Of a stretch of DNA of 32,641 nt, positions 24,179 to 32,641 are shown piece by piece. Made by a program: the position numbers and the translations under genes. The notes under the pieces were generated by a model. It saw nothing but the letters and a program-made list of their open reading frames with translations. It searched no databases and had not been told where the DNA came from. The DNA lies in assembly GCA_902793335.1 (NCBI GenBank), contig CADBCZ010000066.1, positions 1 through 32,641 on the forward strand, written 5' to 3'. The stretch comes from an uncultured Lachnospiraceae bacterium (GTDB taxonomy: Bacteria; Bacillota; Clostridia; Lachnospirales; Lachnospiraceae). Position 1 is the stretch's first letter; each line of letters starts with the position of its first letter.

Positions 24179-24517
24179 TTATCTCACCCTCACATCATCA
24201 AATGTAATATCCTCTCCATCAAATTTGAACCAGATAAAATCATCCACATCAACACCATGAGTAAAACGCAAAATATCATACACATTATATTTCTTCAAAT
24301 TCATATGTTTTAAAAGTTTCTCATCAACTCTATCTTCACATATAACCCTATCCGCCAATGCGTCTGCTACGCTCGAAAATGTAGTTGAACGCGGGCATGG
24401 GTGAAACAACAGATTATCGGTATACACCTCATTTTTCACCAATTTCCCATCAATAATCTCAAGCCTACCAACCTTATCATAGCGATGATATATATCACAA
24501 CAAAATGTCACCCCCAT
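24179..24517 (-). CDS. small Hip-associated-like protein (orphan)
   Basis: 112 residues from the ATG with GGAGG 8 nt upstream; a TTG 15 nt earlier is less likely. It resembles the small N-terminal partner encoded before HipA-like kinases: a beta-rich start (CCDIYHRYDKVGRLEIIDGK) and the segment KKYNVYDILRFTHGVDVDDF, like the …NHGLS-SDxYW… end of HipA N-terminal subdomains, then IWFKFDGEDITFDDVRVR. The stop is followed within a few bases by an ATG opening only 16 codons (MVDHITGGNTTVYEPY, 24173-24123). That would be where a kinase gene should start. Family call moderate; function not assigned. Confidence 0.6.
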   Translation of the reverse strand: MGVTFCCDIYHRYDKVGRLEIIDGKLVKNEVYTDNLLFHPCPRSTTFSSVADALADRVICEDRVDEKLLKHMNLKKYNVYDILRFTHGVDVDDFIWFKFDGEDITFDDVRVR

Positions 24518-24611
24518 CAGACTCACCTCCAAAACCTATTATACACCACTGATGCCTTTGTGTAACTAGAATTATACACTACGGCGTCAAGTATTTATAA
24601 GTATACACACA

Positions 24612-24648
24612 AAAGGGATATCCTCAACAGCATTGAAAATATCCCTTA
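24612..24648 (-). terminator. terminator of the ATP synthase operon
   Basis: A 9- to 10-bp stem AAGGGATAT (24613-24621) / ATATCCCTT (24639-24647) with a 17-nt loop, followed on the minus strand by TTTTGTGTG. It is ~55 nt past the atpC stop. Confidence 0.65.
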
Positions 24649-24701
24649 GATTATTATTTATTATGATATGGGGGCAAATGTACTTTTTCGCATCCCATTT
24701 T

Positions 24702-25097
24702 TTACCCTTTCAGGCTTAATCGTACCAGTGCACGTTTAAGCGCAAGCTCAGCACGATTCATATCTATTCCGGAGCCCTCCTCAATTCGACGTTTTGCGCG
24801 AATCTCAGCCTCCTTTGCACGATTAGCATCAATCTCATCCGGCCATTCGCAGCTCTCTGCAAGAATGGTAACACCATCCTGAAGAACCTGTATAAATCCG
24901 GACATCAGTGTTGCTTCTTTAGCAGTATCACCTTCATGAATACGAAGAATACCCGGTGCAACTATCGCTGTAAGAGGAATGTGCTTTGGATAGACACCCA
25001 TGTTACCCTCGGTCGTGGTAAATTCCACAAAGGTTACATCACCTTCATAGAATATCCTCTCGGGAGCAACTATCTTAAGTTTCATTGTATCTGCCAT
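24702..25097 (-). CDS. atpC: ATP synthase F1 epsilon subunit
   Basis: 131 residues, normal length. The N-terminal beta-sandwich begins LKIVAPERIFYEGDVTFVEFTTTEGNMGVYPKHIPL, the standard epsilon signature. The C-terminal helical hairpin (about 90-131) is rich in Ala/Arg/Glu and regulates ATP hydrolysis. It is the last gene of the operon, but separated from atpD by 252 nt containing a folded repeat element, whereas this gap is usually short. AAGGAG precedes the ATG. Confidence 0.96.
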   Translation of the reverse strand: MADTMKLKIVAPERIFYEGDVTFVEFTTTEGNMGVYPKHIPLTAIVAPGILRIHEGDTAKEATLMSGFIQVLQDGVTILAESCEWPDEIDANRAKEAEIRAKRRIEEGSGIDMNRAELALKRALVRLSLKG

Positions 25098-25126
25098 AGA
25101 AATTCTCCTTCTCGGTGAATAATTGA

Positions 25127-25323
25127 GATTGCACGACTACTACATCTTCTTCATCCGTAATATAAAATCGTTCCACCGCAGACACGTTCTCACTCTGTCT
25201 ACGGCGTAGCGGTACTAAGCTCACACTTCGTGTTCCCTAAATACCGACGCCTTCGCCAAGGTCTGCTTATGGATCCGATATTATATTACAGATTCATTAC
25301 ACATATATTCTTGTCGTGCAATC
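25127..25323. repeat. cloverleaf-like folded intergenic element E2 between atpD and atpC
   Basis: Nested stems: 25127-25137 with 25313-25323 (11 bp, perfect), 25153-25170 with 25276-25293 (16 of 18), GCAGAC 25178-25183 with GTCTGC 25261-25266. Inside are CTAC-GGC-GTAG, GGTA/TACC and ACAC-TTC-GTGT. The plus strand shares with the minus strand of E3 the blocks AGACACG, CTCTGT, CGGTACTAA-CTC, TACCG and GGTCTG in the same order. Folded repeat family, identity unknown. Confidence 0.75.
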
Positions 25324-25348
25324 ATTCTACATTCTTACCACACGATAG

Positions 25349-26773
<1,425 letters not shown>

Positions 26774-26946
26774 TTATATGCTATGAATTTTAACTCCTGT
26801 CAATATTCATAACTTCTCATTATATCCGACAACTCTTATTTCCCATTTAGAGATTGATATTTCACTTATCATTTCTCTTATATGAGAGCGATTTCATAAT
26901 TCTTTTAATAATACTTTTTTATAATAATTATACTTATATATTTTTT

Positions 26947-27115
26947 ACGGAAACCAGCCGTATGTGTGCATACCTGGTTGTTTGAACAGACCGTTTACGA
27001 CCGCCGGTACTTAACAAGATTAATCTTGATTAATCGAGTTTAGTACCGTTGCGCGAGTAACAGAGCGCAAGCGTGTCTTTCAAATAACAGGTATACACAC
27101 ATATCCGGCGTCCGT
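26947..27115. repeat. cloverleaf-like folded intergenic element E3 between atpG and atpD
   Basis: The outer stems run almost without break: ACGGA/TCCGT, GCCG/CGGC, a 16-bp stem 26961-26976 with 27088-27103 (one G-T pair), then 9 bp 26978-26986 with 27079-27087 and AGAC/GTCT. Inside are CGGTACT/AGTACCG enclosing AAGATTAATCTT, and TTGCGC/GCGCAA. It is homologous in its core to E2 but inverted relative to it. The remaining bases between atpG and atpD (26741-26946, 27116-27134) hold no gene. Confidence 0.75.
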
Positions 27116-27134
27116 CAAAAAACATAACAAGAAA

Positions 27135-27992
27135 TTATGAAATCGCCTCCGCACCCGCTATAATCTCTGTAAGCTCCTGTGTAATGGAACCCTGACGGGC
27201 ACGATTATATTTCAAGGTAAGATCGGCGATCATATCATCTGCATTCTTTGTAGCAGAATCCATCGCCTGCATACGAGCACCATTTTCACTGGCTATAGCC
27301 TCAATAAATGCACCGTAAATAATATTGTTCATATACTTAGGAATGATCATATCAAGAGCTTCCTCTTCCTCCGGCTCATAGTTCATAAGAGTCAGTCGAT
27401 CAATCTCAGCATCCTGTATAATCTCATCCACATCAATCGGTAAAAGCTTAACAAGTCTTGTCTCATGTACCACTGTGTTCTTAAAGTAGGTGTACGCGAG
27501 ATAAATCTCACCTATATTGCCCTGTTCATAAGATGACAATACATTCTTACCAATCTGAATAGCATCGGCATATAACGGCTCATTCATAACCTCTGAATAA
27601 TCATAAGCTATGTTAAAGCCCTTTCTTGCAAGTCCCTCAAGACCTTTCCTACCGACAGCATATATATCTGTATCTTCCGGCGTAAATGCTGCCGCAATCT
27701 CTTTCACGATATTGTTGTTGTATCCTCCGGCAAGTCCTCTGTTAGAGGTAAGAGCGATAACTGCTTTTCTGTCAGATTCACTCTTCTTAAGATAACGGTG
27801 ATTGACCGTTCCTGTTCTTGCCAATATTGAACACATTGTATCGTATAACATGTTGAAATACGGCTTATTACTCTCTGCCCTGGCTTTGGCTTTCTGTAGC
27901 TTTACCGTCGATACCAGTTTCATCGCTTTTGTGATCTGCCCGGTACTGGCAACGCTCGCTTTACGCCTCTTAATATCTCTCATCGATGCCAA
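27135..27992 (-). CDS. atpG: ATP synthase F1 gamma subunit
   Basis: 285 residues, normal. The central shaft of F1: N-terminal helix ASMRDIKRRKASVASTGQIT / KAMKLVSTVKLQKAKARAE, conserved middle ITSNRGLAGGYNNNIVKE, and C-terminal helix SENGARMQAMDSATKNADDM followed by NRARQGSITQELTEI. Starts 13 nt after atpA. The gap to atpD downstream is ~390 nt because of E3. Confidence 0.96.
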   Translation of the reverse strand: MASMRDIKRRKASVASTGQITKAMKLVSTVKLQKAKARAESNKPYFNMLYDTMCSILARTGTVNHRYLKKSESDRKAVIALTSNRGLAGGYNNNIVKEIAAAFTPEDTDIYAVGRKGLEGLARKGFNIAYDYSEVMNEPLYADAIQIGKNVLSSYEQGNIGEIYLAYTYFKNTVVHETRLVKLLPIDVDEIIQDAEIDRLTLMNYEPEEEEALDMIIPKYMNNIIYGAFIEAIASENGARMQAMDSATKNADDMIADLTLKYNRARQGSITQELTEIIAGAEAIS

Positions 27993-28005
27993 GACATATC
28001 ACCCC

Positions 28006-29508
28006 CTAGCGCTGTGCTTTGTAAGAGGTAATTGCCTCATCAAGCATCTTCTCGATTTCCTCAGTAAGCTTCTTCTCCTGACGAATCTTATTGAATATTT
28101 CAGGATACTGAGCATCCACATAATCGAAAAGTCCTGCCTCAAACTCAAGTATCTCACCCACCGGTACATCAAGAAGATATCTCTTAGTAGCTGCATAAAT
28201 GATAACTACCTGCTTCTCAACTGCCATTGGCTTATACTGAGGCTGCTTTAAGATCTCTTTGATTCTTTCACCCTGTGCAAGACGTTCCTTGGTATCTGCA
28301 TCAAGCTCTGATCCAAACTGTGCGAAAGCTGCAAGCTCTCTGTACTGAGCAAGCTCTGTACGGATAGGAGATGCTATCTTCTTCATAGCACCGATCTGTG
28401 CGGCACCACCAACTCGGGATACCGAAAGACCTGCGTTTATAGCAGGACGGAAACCGGAATTGAACATCTCTGTCTCAAGGTAAATCTGACCATCTGTAAT
28501 AGAAATTACGTTGGTCGGGATGTAAGCAGATACGTCACCTGCCTGTGTCTCTATGATAGGAAGGGCTGTAAGTGAACCACCGCCCAAATCATCATTTAAC
28601 TTAGCTGCACGCTCAAGAAGTCTTGAGTGCAAGTAGAATACATCACCCGGATAAGCCTCACGTCCAGGCGGTCTACGAAGCAGCAATGAAAGTGTACGGT
28701 AAGCTGTAGCATGCTTTGACAAATCGTCGTAAATGACAAGTACGTCCTTTCCCTGCTCCATCCATTCCTCACCGATAGCACATCCTGCATAAGGTGCGAT
28801 GTACTGAAGTGGTGCAAGCTCTGACGCTGTTGAAGCTACTACTGTTGTATAGTCCATAGCGCCGTACTCATTGAGGGATTTTACGATATTTGCAACTGTC
28901 GAAGCCTTCTGTCCGATGGCAACGTAGATACAGTAAACGCCCTGTCCCTTCTGATTGATTATTGTATCAATGGCAATCGCTGTCTTTCCTGTCTGACGGT
29001 CACCAATGATAAGCTCTCTCTGTCCTCTTCCGATAGGAACCATGGCATCGATAGCCTTGATACCTGTCTGAAGCGGAGTATCTACAGACTTACGAGAGAT
29101 AACACCTGATGCTACTCTCTCGATAGGTCTTATCTTGTCTGTCTTGATAGGTCCCTTTCCGTCGATAGGCTGTCCAAGTGCATTGACTACACGTCCAAGC
29201 ATGGCATCACCAACCGGAACCGTTGCGACACGACCTGTCGTTTTAACGGTATCTCCTTCGCTGATATTCTTATTAGCAGAAAGTAATACGGCACCAACAT
29301 TGTCTTCCTCAAGGTTCATGACCATTCCGTACACTTCACCCGGGAATTCAAGAAGCTCGCCCTGCATAGCTTTTTCAAGTCCATGCACACGGGCAATACC
29401 ATCTGCCACCTGTATAACTGTACCAACTTCGGAGGTTTCTAATTCCTTAGAATAGTTCTTAATCTGCTCTTTGATTACAGAGCTGATCTCTTCTGGTTTT
29501 AAATTCAT
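28006..29508 (-). CDS. atpA: ATP synthase F1 alpha subunit
   Basis: 500 residues from [16 protein letters not shown]. Non-catalytic nucleotide site [55 protein letters not shown] and the C-terminal [15 protein letters not shown] are all typical. A longer reading (to 29556) begins at a non-ATG codon inside the upstream hairpin. GAAGGAG ten nt before the ATG at 29508 decides the start. Confidence 0.97.
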   Translation of the reverse strand: MNLKPEEISSVIKEQIKNYSKELETSEVGTVIQVADGIARVHGLEKAMQGELLEFPGEVYGMVMNLEEDNVGAVLLSANKNISEGDTVKTTGRVATVPVGDAMLGRVVNALGQPIDGKGPIKTDKIRPIERVASGVISRKSVDTPLQTGIKAIDAMVPIGRGQRELIIGDRQTGKTAIAIDTIINQKGQGVYCIYVAIGQKASTVANIVKSLNEYGAMDYTTVVASTASELAPLQYIAPYAGCAIGEEWMEQGKDVLVIYDDLSKHATAYRTLSLLLRRPPGREAYPGDVFYLHSRLLERAAKLNDDLGGGSLTALPIIETQAGDVSAYIPTNVISITDGQIYLETEMFNSGFRPAINAGLSVSRVGGAAQIGAMKKIASPIRTELAQYRELAAFAQFGSELDADTKERLAQGERIKEILKQPQYKPMAVEKQVVIIYAATKRYLLDVPVGEILEFEAGLFDYVDAQYPEIFNKIRQEKKLTEEIEKMLDEAITSYKAQR

Positions 29509-29551
29509 AGGAAATAATCTCCTTCTATAAAATGTTCTACAATTATTATCC

Positions 29552-29577
29552 AACAATTTAACCGAAGTTAAATTGTT
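29552..29577 (-). other. UUCG-tetraloop hairpin between atpH and atpA
   Basis: Minus-strand AACAATTTAAC-TTCG-GTTAAATTGTT: a perfect 11-bp stem closed by the ultra-stable C(UUCG)G loop, with no U-tract. It sits ~44 nt before the atpA ATG and is likely an mRNA stability or processing element rather than a terminator. Confidence 0.65.
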
Positions 29578-29613
29578 AATAAATCGACCTTTTGACTCTG
29601 TCTGTCATTTGCA

Positions 29614-30153
29614 TCAATCCTGAAGTAATGATCTCGACAGATTATTGATCTGAGTTTTAAGACTGCTATCTACAACAGTATCCGAGATTCTTATTACAAG
29701 TCCTCCGATAAGGCTCTTGTCCACTTCATAATTACCTTCAATCTCTTTATACTCTGTTGTCTCTAAAAGCTTTTGCTCTATCTTATCCTTCTGTTCCTTA
29801 GAAAGCTCAACCGCAGAAGATATATGGGCTATTCCTATACCCTTCTCCTCCTTGATAGCGCTGATAACATAATCAAGAACGGAAACAATATCCTTCTGAT
29901 GTCCCTTGTTGATCAGCATGGTAAGAAGTCCTGTAAGTTCGTCAGAAATCTTACCCTTATAAATACTCTCTACAACAGAAATCTTGGAATCCTTCTCAAT
30001 ATTAGGATGGAGTAAAAGCTTCATTAAATCCTCGTTTTCAAGAAACGACTGCTTTACGAATGCAACCTCTTCCAATGTGGCATCCAAAGAATTATTCTCC
30101 ATAGCCACCTCAAAAAGGGCATTTCCGTACGCCACTTTTACCTGCCTAGCCAT
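29614..30153 (-). CDS. atpH: ATP synthase F1 delta (OSCP-like) subunit
   Basis: 179 residues. Joins the peripheral stalk to the top of F1. N-terminal six-helix domain from VKVAYGNALFEVAMENNSLD, with LLLHPNIEKDSKI; C-terminal part has KSLIGGLVIRISDTVVDSSL, the conserved GG-R-G-xxxDxS end of the family. Its ATG overlaps the end of atpF by 16 nt, so translation is coupled. Confidence 0.95.
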   Translation of the reverse strand: MARQVKVAYGNALFEVAMENNSLDATLEEVAFVKQSFLENEDLMKLLLHPNIEKDSKISVVESIYKGKISDELTGLLTMLINKGHQKDIVSVLDYVISAIKEEKGIGIAHISSAVELSKEQKDKIEQKLLETTEYKEIEGNYEVDKSLIGGLVIRISDTVVDSSLKTQINNLSRSLLQD

Positions 30154-30710
30154 GTGCTACCACCCATTTCTTTCAAAGTATCCTCGATTAAAGCATCCTG
30201 CTTACTCTCGTCTATTTGCTGCTCAATGATCTTCGCAGCCATTGCTGTTGCCACACGTACAATCTCTTTGCGCATATCATCGGAAACCTTGTCTTTTTCA
30301 AGCTTGATTTCCTGATTTGCACGTTCAATGATTCTTGCCGCCTCAGCATTGGCCTCCTCAATAATCTGTGCTTCCTTCTTACGTCCGCGCTCTCTGGCAC
30401 TTGCGAGAATCTCTTCCTTTTCCTTGTCGATGGATTTCATTTTCTCATCGTATTCTGCCTTTAGAGCTGCCGCATCTTCCTTATCCTTAGTGGCAGACTC
30501 GATATCATTTCTGATTCTCTCAGTACGGTTAGCAAGTAATTTTCTAACCGGATCAAACAATATCTTTGAAAGCAGGAAGAAAAGGACAAATATCGCTATA
30601 CCCTGTATGATGACATCACTTATCAACTGCGGTGAAATATCCAATATATGATCTCCGTAGTCGGAAAGCAACATTGATCCCGAGCATCCAAGTCCTGATA
30701 AAATATTCAT
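30138..30710 (-). CDS. atpF: ATP synthase Fo b subunit
   Basis: 190 residues. One N-terminal membrane helix (about 25-45, IIQGIAIFVLFFLLSKILF) followed by a long charged helix (about 50-185) of the dimeric peripheral stalk. A TTG directly before the ATG could extend it by one codon; GGAGG about 11 nt upstream fits the ATG at 30710. An unusual ~20-residue stretch with LGCSGSMLLSDYGDHIL precedes the membrane helix. Confidence 0.94.
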   Translation of the reverse strand: MNILSGLGCSGSMLLSDYGDHILDISPQLISDVIIQGIAIFVLFFLLSKILFDPVRKLLANRTERIRNDIESATKDKEDAAALKAEYDEKMKSIDKEKEEILASARERGRKKEAQIIEEANAEAARIIERANQEIKLEKDKVSDDMRKEIVRVATAMAAKIIEQQIDESKQDALIEDTLKEMGGSTWLGR

Positions 30711-30759
30711 CAAGAAATATTCCTCCTTGTTTATTTATATACTGAAACAACCGTTACGA

Positions 30760-31056
<297 letters not shown>

Positions 31057-31068
31057 TTAATTATTAAA

Positions 31069-31794
31069 TTACTCCCCAATCTTGTCTGACACAAATACCA
31101 TCGTCAGCATGGAGAATACATACGCCTGAATCGCCCCTGAGAAGAGGTCGAAGTAGGTGTGTAATGCTGCCGGAATACCAATCTTAACAAAAATCGGTAA
31201 AAGTCCGTAGAACAGCGCCATCATGACCGTTCCTGACATTACGTTACCAAACAAACGCAATGACATGGATATCGGTGTTGCAAATTCTCCGATCAAGTTA
31301 ATCGGAAACAGGAATGGTAATGGTTTAAACAATCCTGTAATTGCACCGAACTTATTACATTTGAAGTTATTATATTGAATCATACAAAATGTAATTAAAG
31401 CCAGCGAAAATGTTGTACCATAGTCAGCAGTCGGCGGTCTTAATCCGAACAAGCCGGAAATATTAGATAAAAGTACAAAGAGGAACAAGGTTCCAATATA
31501 GTTGATGTACTTACCCGCATGTCTTCCCATGGTCGAGCCGACAAAGCCCTCAAGTGTCTCTACTGCTAACTCTACAACATTCTGAAGTCCGGTCGGTACT
31601 TCATCTGCATGCATTATCTTCTTCCTTGCAATAAGAGCAAATATAATTATGGCGATCATAATGATCAGCATACATACATGCGATGTCGTAATGTAAACCG
31701 TAGTCCCCATGAACTCATATGGCACTAAATGATGTATGGAGAAATCCACTTCACCATCAGATGCCAATAGCATCGGCAATGTTCCGTATCCCAT
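31069..31794 (-). CDS. atpB: ATP synthase Fo a subunit
   Basis: 241 residues, five or six membrane helices. The ion-channel subunit carries the essential arginine in PISMSLRLFGNVMSG and the C-terminal AIQAYVFSMLTMVFV. The family feature LNPFKP-like segment appears as GLFKPLPFLFPINLIGEFATP. Starts ~75 nt after atpI; order B-E-F-H-A-G-D-C is standard. Confidence 0.96.
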   Translation of the reverse strand: MGYGTLPMLLASDGEVDFSIHHLVPYEFMGTTVYITTSHVCMLIIMIAIIIFALIARKKIMHADEVPTGLQNVVELAVETLEGFVGSTMGRHAGKYINYIGTLFLFVLLSNISGLFGLRPPTADYGTTFSLALITFCMIQYNNFKCNKFGAITGLFKPLPFLFPINLIGEFATPISMSLRLFGNVMSGTVMMALFYGLLPIFVKIGIPAALHTYFDLFSGAIQAYVFSMLTMVFVSDKIGE

Positions 31795-31869
31795 TCCTTC
31801 ACCTTCCTTTCTATATTATTTTATATACTCTATATGATAAATAGTTGTGCTATAAAGTATCATTGTTAA

Positions 31870-32412
31870 TCATGCCTGTTCTGTCCGGTCATCATCATTC
31901 TGTTTGTCATCGTTTTGTTTTTCATCGTTTTGTTTATCATCGTTTTGCTTGTCATTGTATTGCTTGTCATTCTCCTCATCTTCATCCTCATCATCAAGCA
32001 CTCGTGACAATGTCTCCTCATCAGTGATAAAGTCATCAGGATAAAGGCGACGTAGGAAAAATGGAGCAATCAGTGCACCGATCTTTAGCCCAAACAGTCC
32101 CAGAACCAAAGTGACAAAATTGATATCGTCTATCAACACACCCGGAAGCATAACCAAAACCATTACAAACAATCTTAGAAATGTCTGCTTCCTGACATAC
32201 TTTGTTGCTCCGTCTTCCGGATAGTCAAATGCCCGGTTAAGCGTCCACGCCATATGTGAAAATATCAATATTGCCGCAACAACTCCAATTGCAAGTCCCG
32301 CCGTATAAGGAAGTATATCACCCGAAAAAAAGATTCCCACAATTTCAATCACTGCAGCATATACAAACAGCCCAATCAGGAATCCAACGAATGTTTCCTT
32401 AACTAGCTTCAT
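31870..32412 (-). CDS. atpI: AtpI-like ATP synthase accessory membrane protein with repeat tail
   Basis: 180 residues. Four hydrophobic segments in the first ~120 (FVGFLIGLFVYAAVIEIVGI; TAGLAIGVVAAILIF; LFVMVLVMLPGVLI; FVTLVLGLFGLKIGALIAPF), as in subunit I, which aids c-ring assembly. The hydrophilic C-terminus is acidic (DDEDEDEEND) and ends in about five tandem copies of KQNDD/KQNDE encoded by a 15-nt repeat, unlike normal AtpI proteins. GAGGAG precedes the ATG. First gene of the operon. Assignment rests on position and topology. Confidence 0.8.
   Translation of the reverse strand: MKLVKETFVGFLIGLFVYAAVIEIVGIFFSGDILPYTAGLAIGVVAAILIFSHMAWTLNRAFDYPEDGATKYVRKQTFLRLFVMVLVMLPGVLIDDINFVTLVLGLFGLKIGALIAPFFLRRLYPDDFITDEETLSRVLDDEDEDEENDKQYNDKQNDDKQNDEKQNDDKQNDDDRTEQA
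31881..31963 (-). repeat. 15-nt coding tandem repeat in the atpI tail
   Basis: About five imperfect copies of a 15-nt unit (plus strand TCATCGTTTTGTTTG-like) encode KQ-ND-D/E pentapeptides. Such arrays can change copy number by slippage while keeping frame. Confidence 0.75.
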
Positions 32413-32462
32413 ATTCTCTCAACTCCTCTATGAATACATTATTAATGTACGCACACTATATC

Positions 32463-32491
32463 ATTTTAACAATTTTTATTGAAAATGTCCA
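32463..32491 (-). promoter_or_regulatory. promoter of the ATP synthase operon
   Basis: Minus-strand TGGACA (32486-32491), a 17-nt spacer and TAAAAT (32463-32468), about 50 nt before the atpI start. Confidence 0.75.
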
Positions 32492-32545
32492 TGAAATACT
32501 TAAATTTTTTTGCACCATTTATAGAATCTCTATAATTAAATTGCC

Positions 32546-32641
32546 TCAATCACAAATTCTGTGTGATTTAGGATTCCTGACATAGTCCTGGCGGCTCATA
32601 TCAAAGAGCTTAAGGAAGAAGTATTCGTCATCAGGATATCC
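32546..32641 (-). CDS. 3' end of an unidentified gene (cut by the window edge)
   Basis: An open frame on the minus strand enters from the right edge and ends at TGA (32548-32546), giving 31 residues that begin GYPDDEYFFLKLFDMSRQDY and end SHRICD. Sequence composition looks coding, but it is too short for a family call. It ends ~55 nt before the atp operon promoter. Confidence 0.55.
   Translation of the reverse strand, partial: GYPDDEYFFLKLFDMSRQDYVRNPKSHRICD

Overview
The window looks like a chromosomal segment of a low-to-mid GC clostridial anaerobe, most likely a Lachnospiraceae (Butyrivibrio/Roseburia/Coprococcus-type). The grounds are an atpI-B-E-F-H-A-G-D-C operon with a sodium-type c subunit, a eukaryote-like (type 2) isoleucyl-tRNA synthetase, an agr-type peptide quorum-sensing locus, strong GGAGG ribosome sites and TTGACA/TATAAT promoters. 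Nearly all genes are on the minus strand, so the text below reads right to left within operons.

Region 1 (1-9.6 kb) is visibly AT-rich and accessory. It holds a three-gene Thoeris anti-phage operon: thsA (SIR2-SLOG), a TIR-like thsB, and a second, larger C-terminal-TIR protein. A divergent orphan BlaI/MecI-type repressor lies next to it. An agr locus follows: LytTR response regulator and GHKL kinase in one unit, then agrB and a 47-codon agrD that is easily missed. Two near-identical 57-bp promoter/operator repeats sit before agrB and agrD. A hairpin element with an invariant 18-nt loop core occurs twice in direct orientation (about 196-265 and 7555-7622) and brackets this segment. Beyond it lies a two-gene AAA-ATPase plus PD-(D/E)XK-like cassette that resembles a defence pair.

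Region 2 (9.7-15.4 kb) carries a PAS/degenerate-GGDEF/EAL c-di-GMP phosphodiesterase and ileS. The ileS promoter feeds a 216-nt, highly base-paired leader that is not a recognisable T-box.

Region 3 (15.4-24.5 kb) contains a tight seven-gene operon: circularly permuted ATP-grasp ligase, alpha-E protein, transglutaminase, two AstE/AspA-like deacylases (the second with its metal site lost), NADP isocitrate dehydrogenase, and a FUSC-type membrane protein fused to a degenerate HAD domain. The combination suggests synthesis, trimming and export of a glutamate/2-oxoglutarate-linked peptide or conjugate. I consider it the best candidate for an undescribed system here. Around it are decayed genes: a HipA-like kinase fragment, a class I glutamine amidotransferase (C26) pseudogene, an ISLre2-type transposase remnant and an orphan Hip-associated small protein. 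The operon and the C26 pseudogene are each preceded by a related promoter-plus-hairpin unit.

Region 4 (24.6-32.6 kb) is the complete F1Fo ATP synthase operon with its own promoter and terminator. Two homologous cloverleaf-like intergenic elements, in opposite orientation, are inserted after atpG and after atpD. The right edge cuts the 3' end of an unidentified gene.
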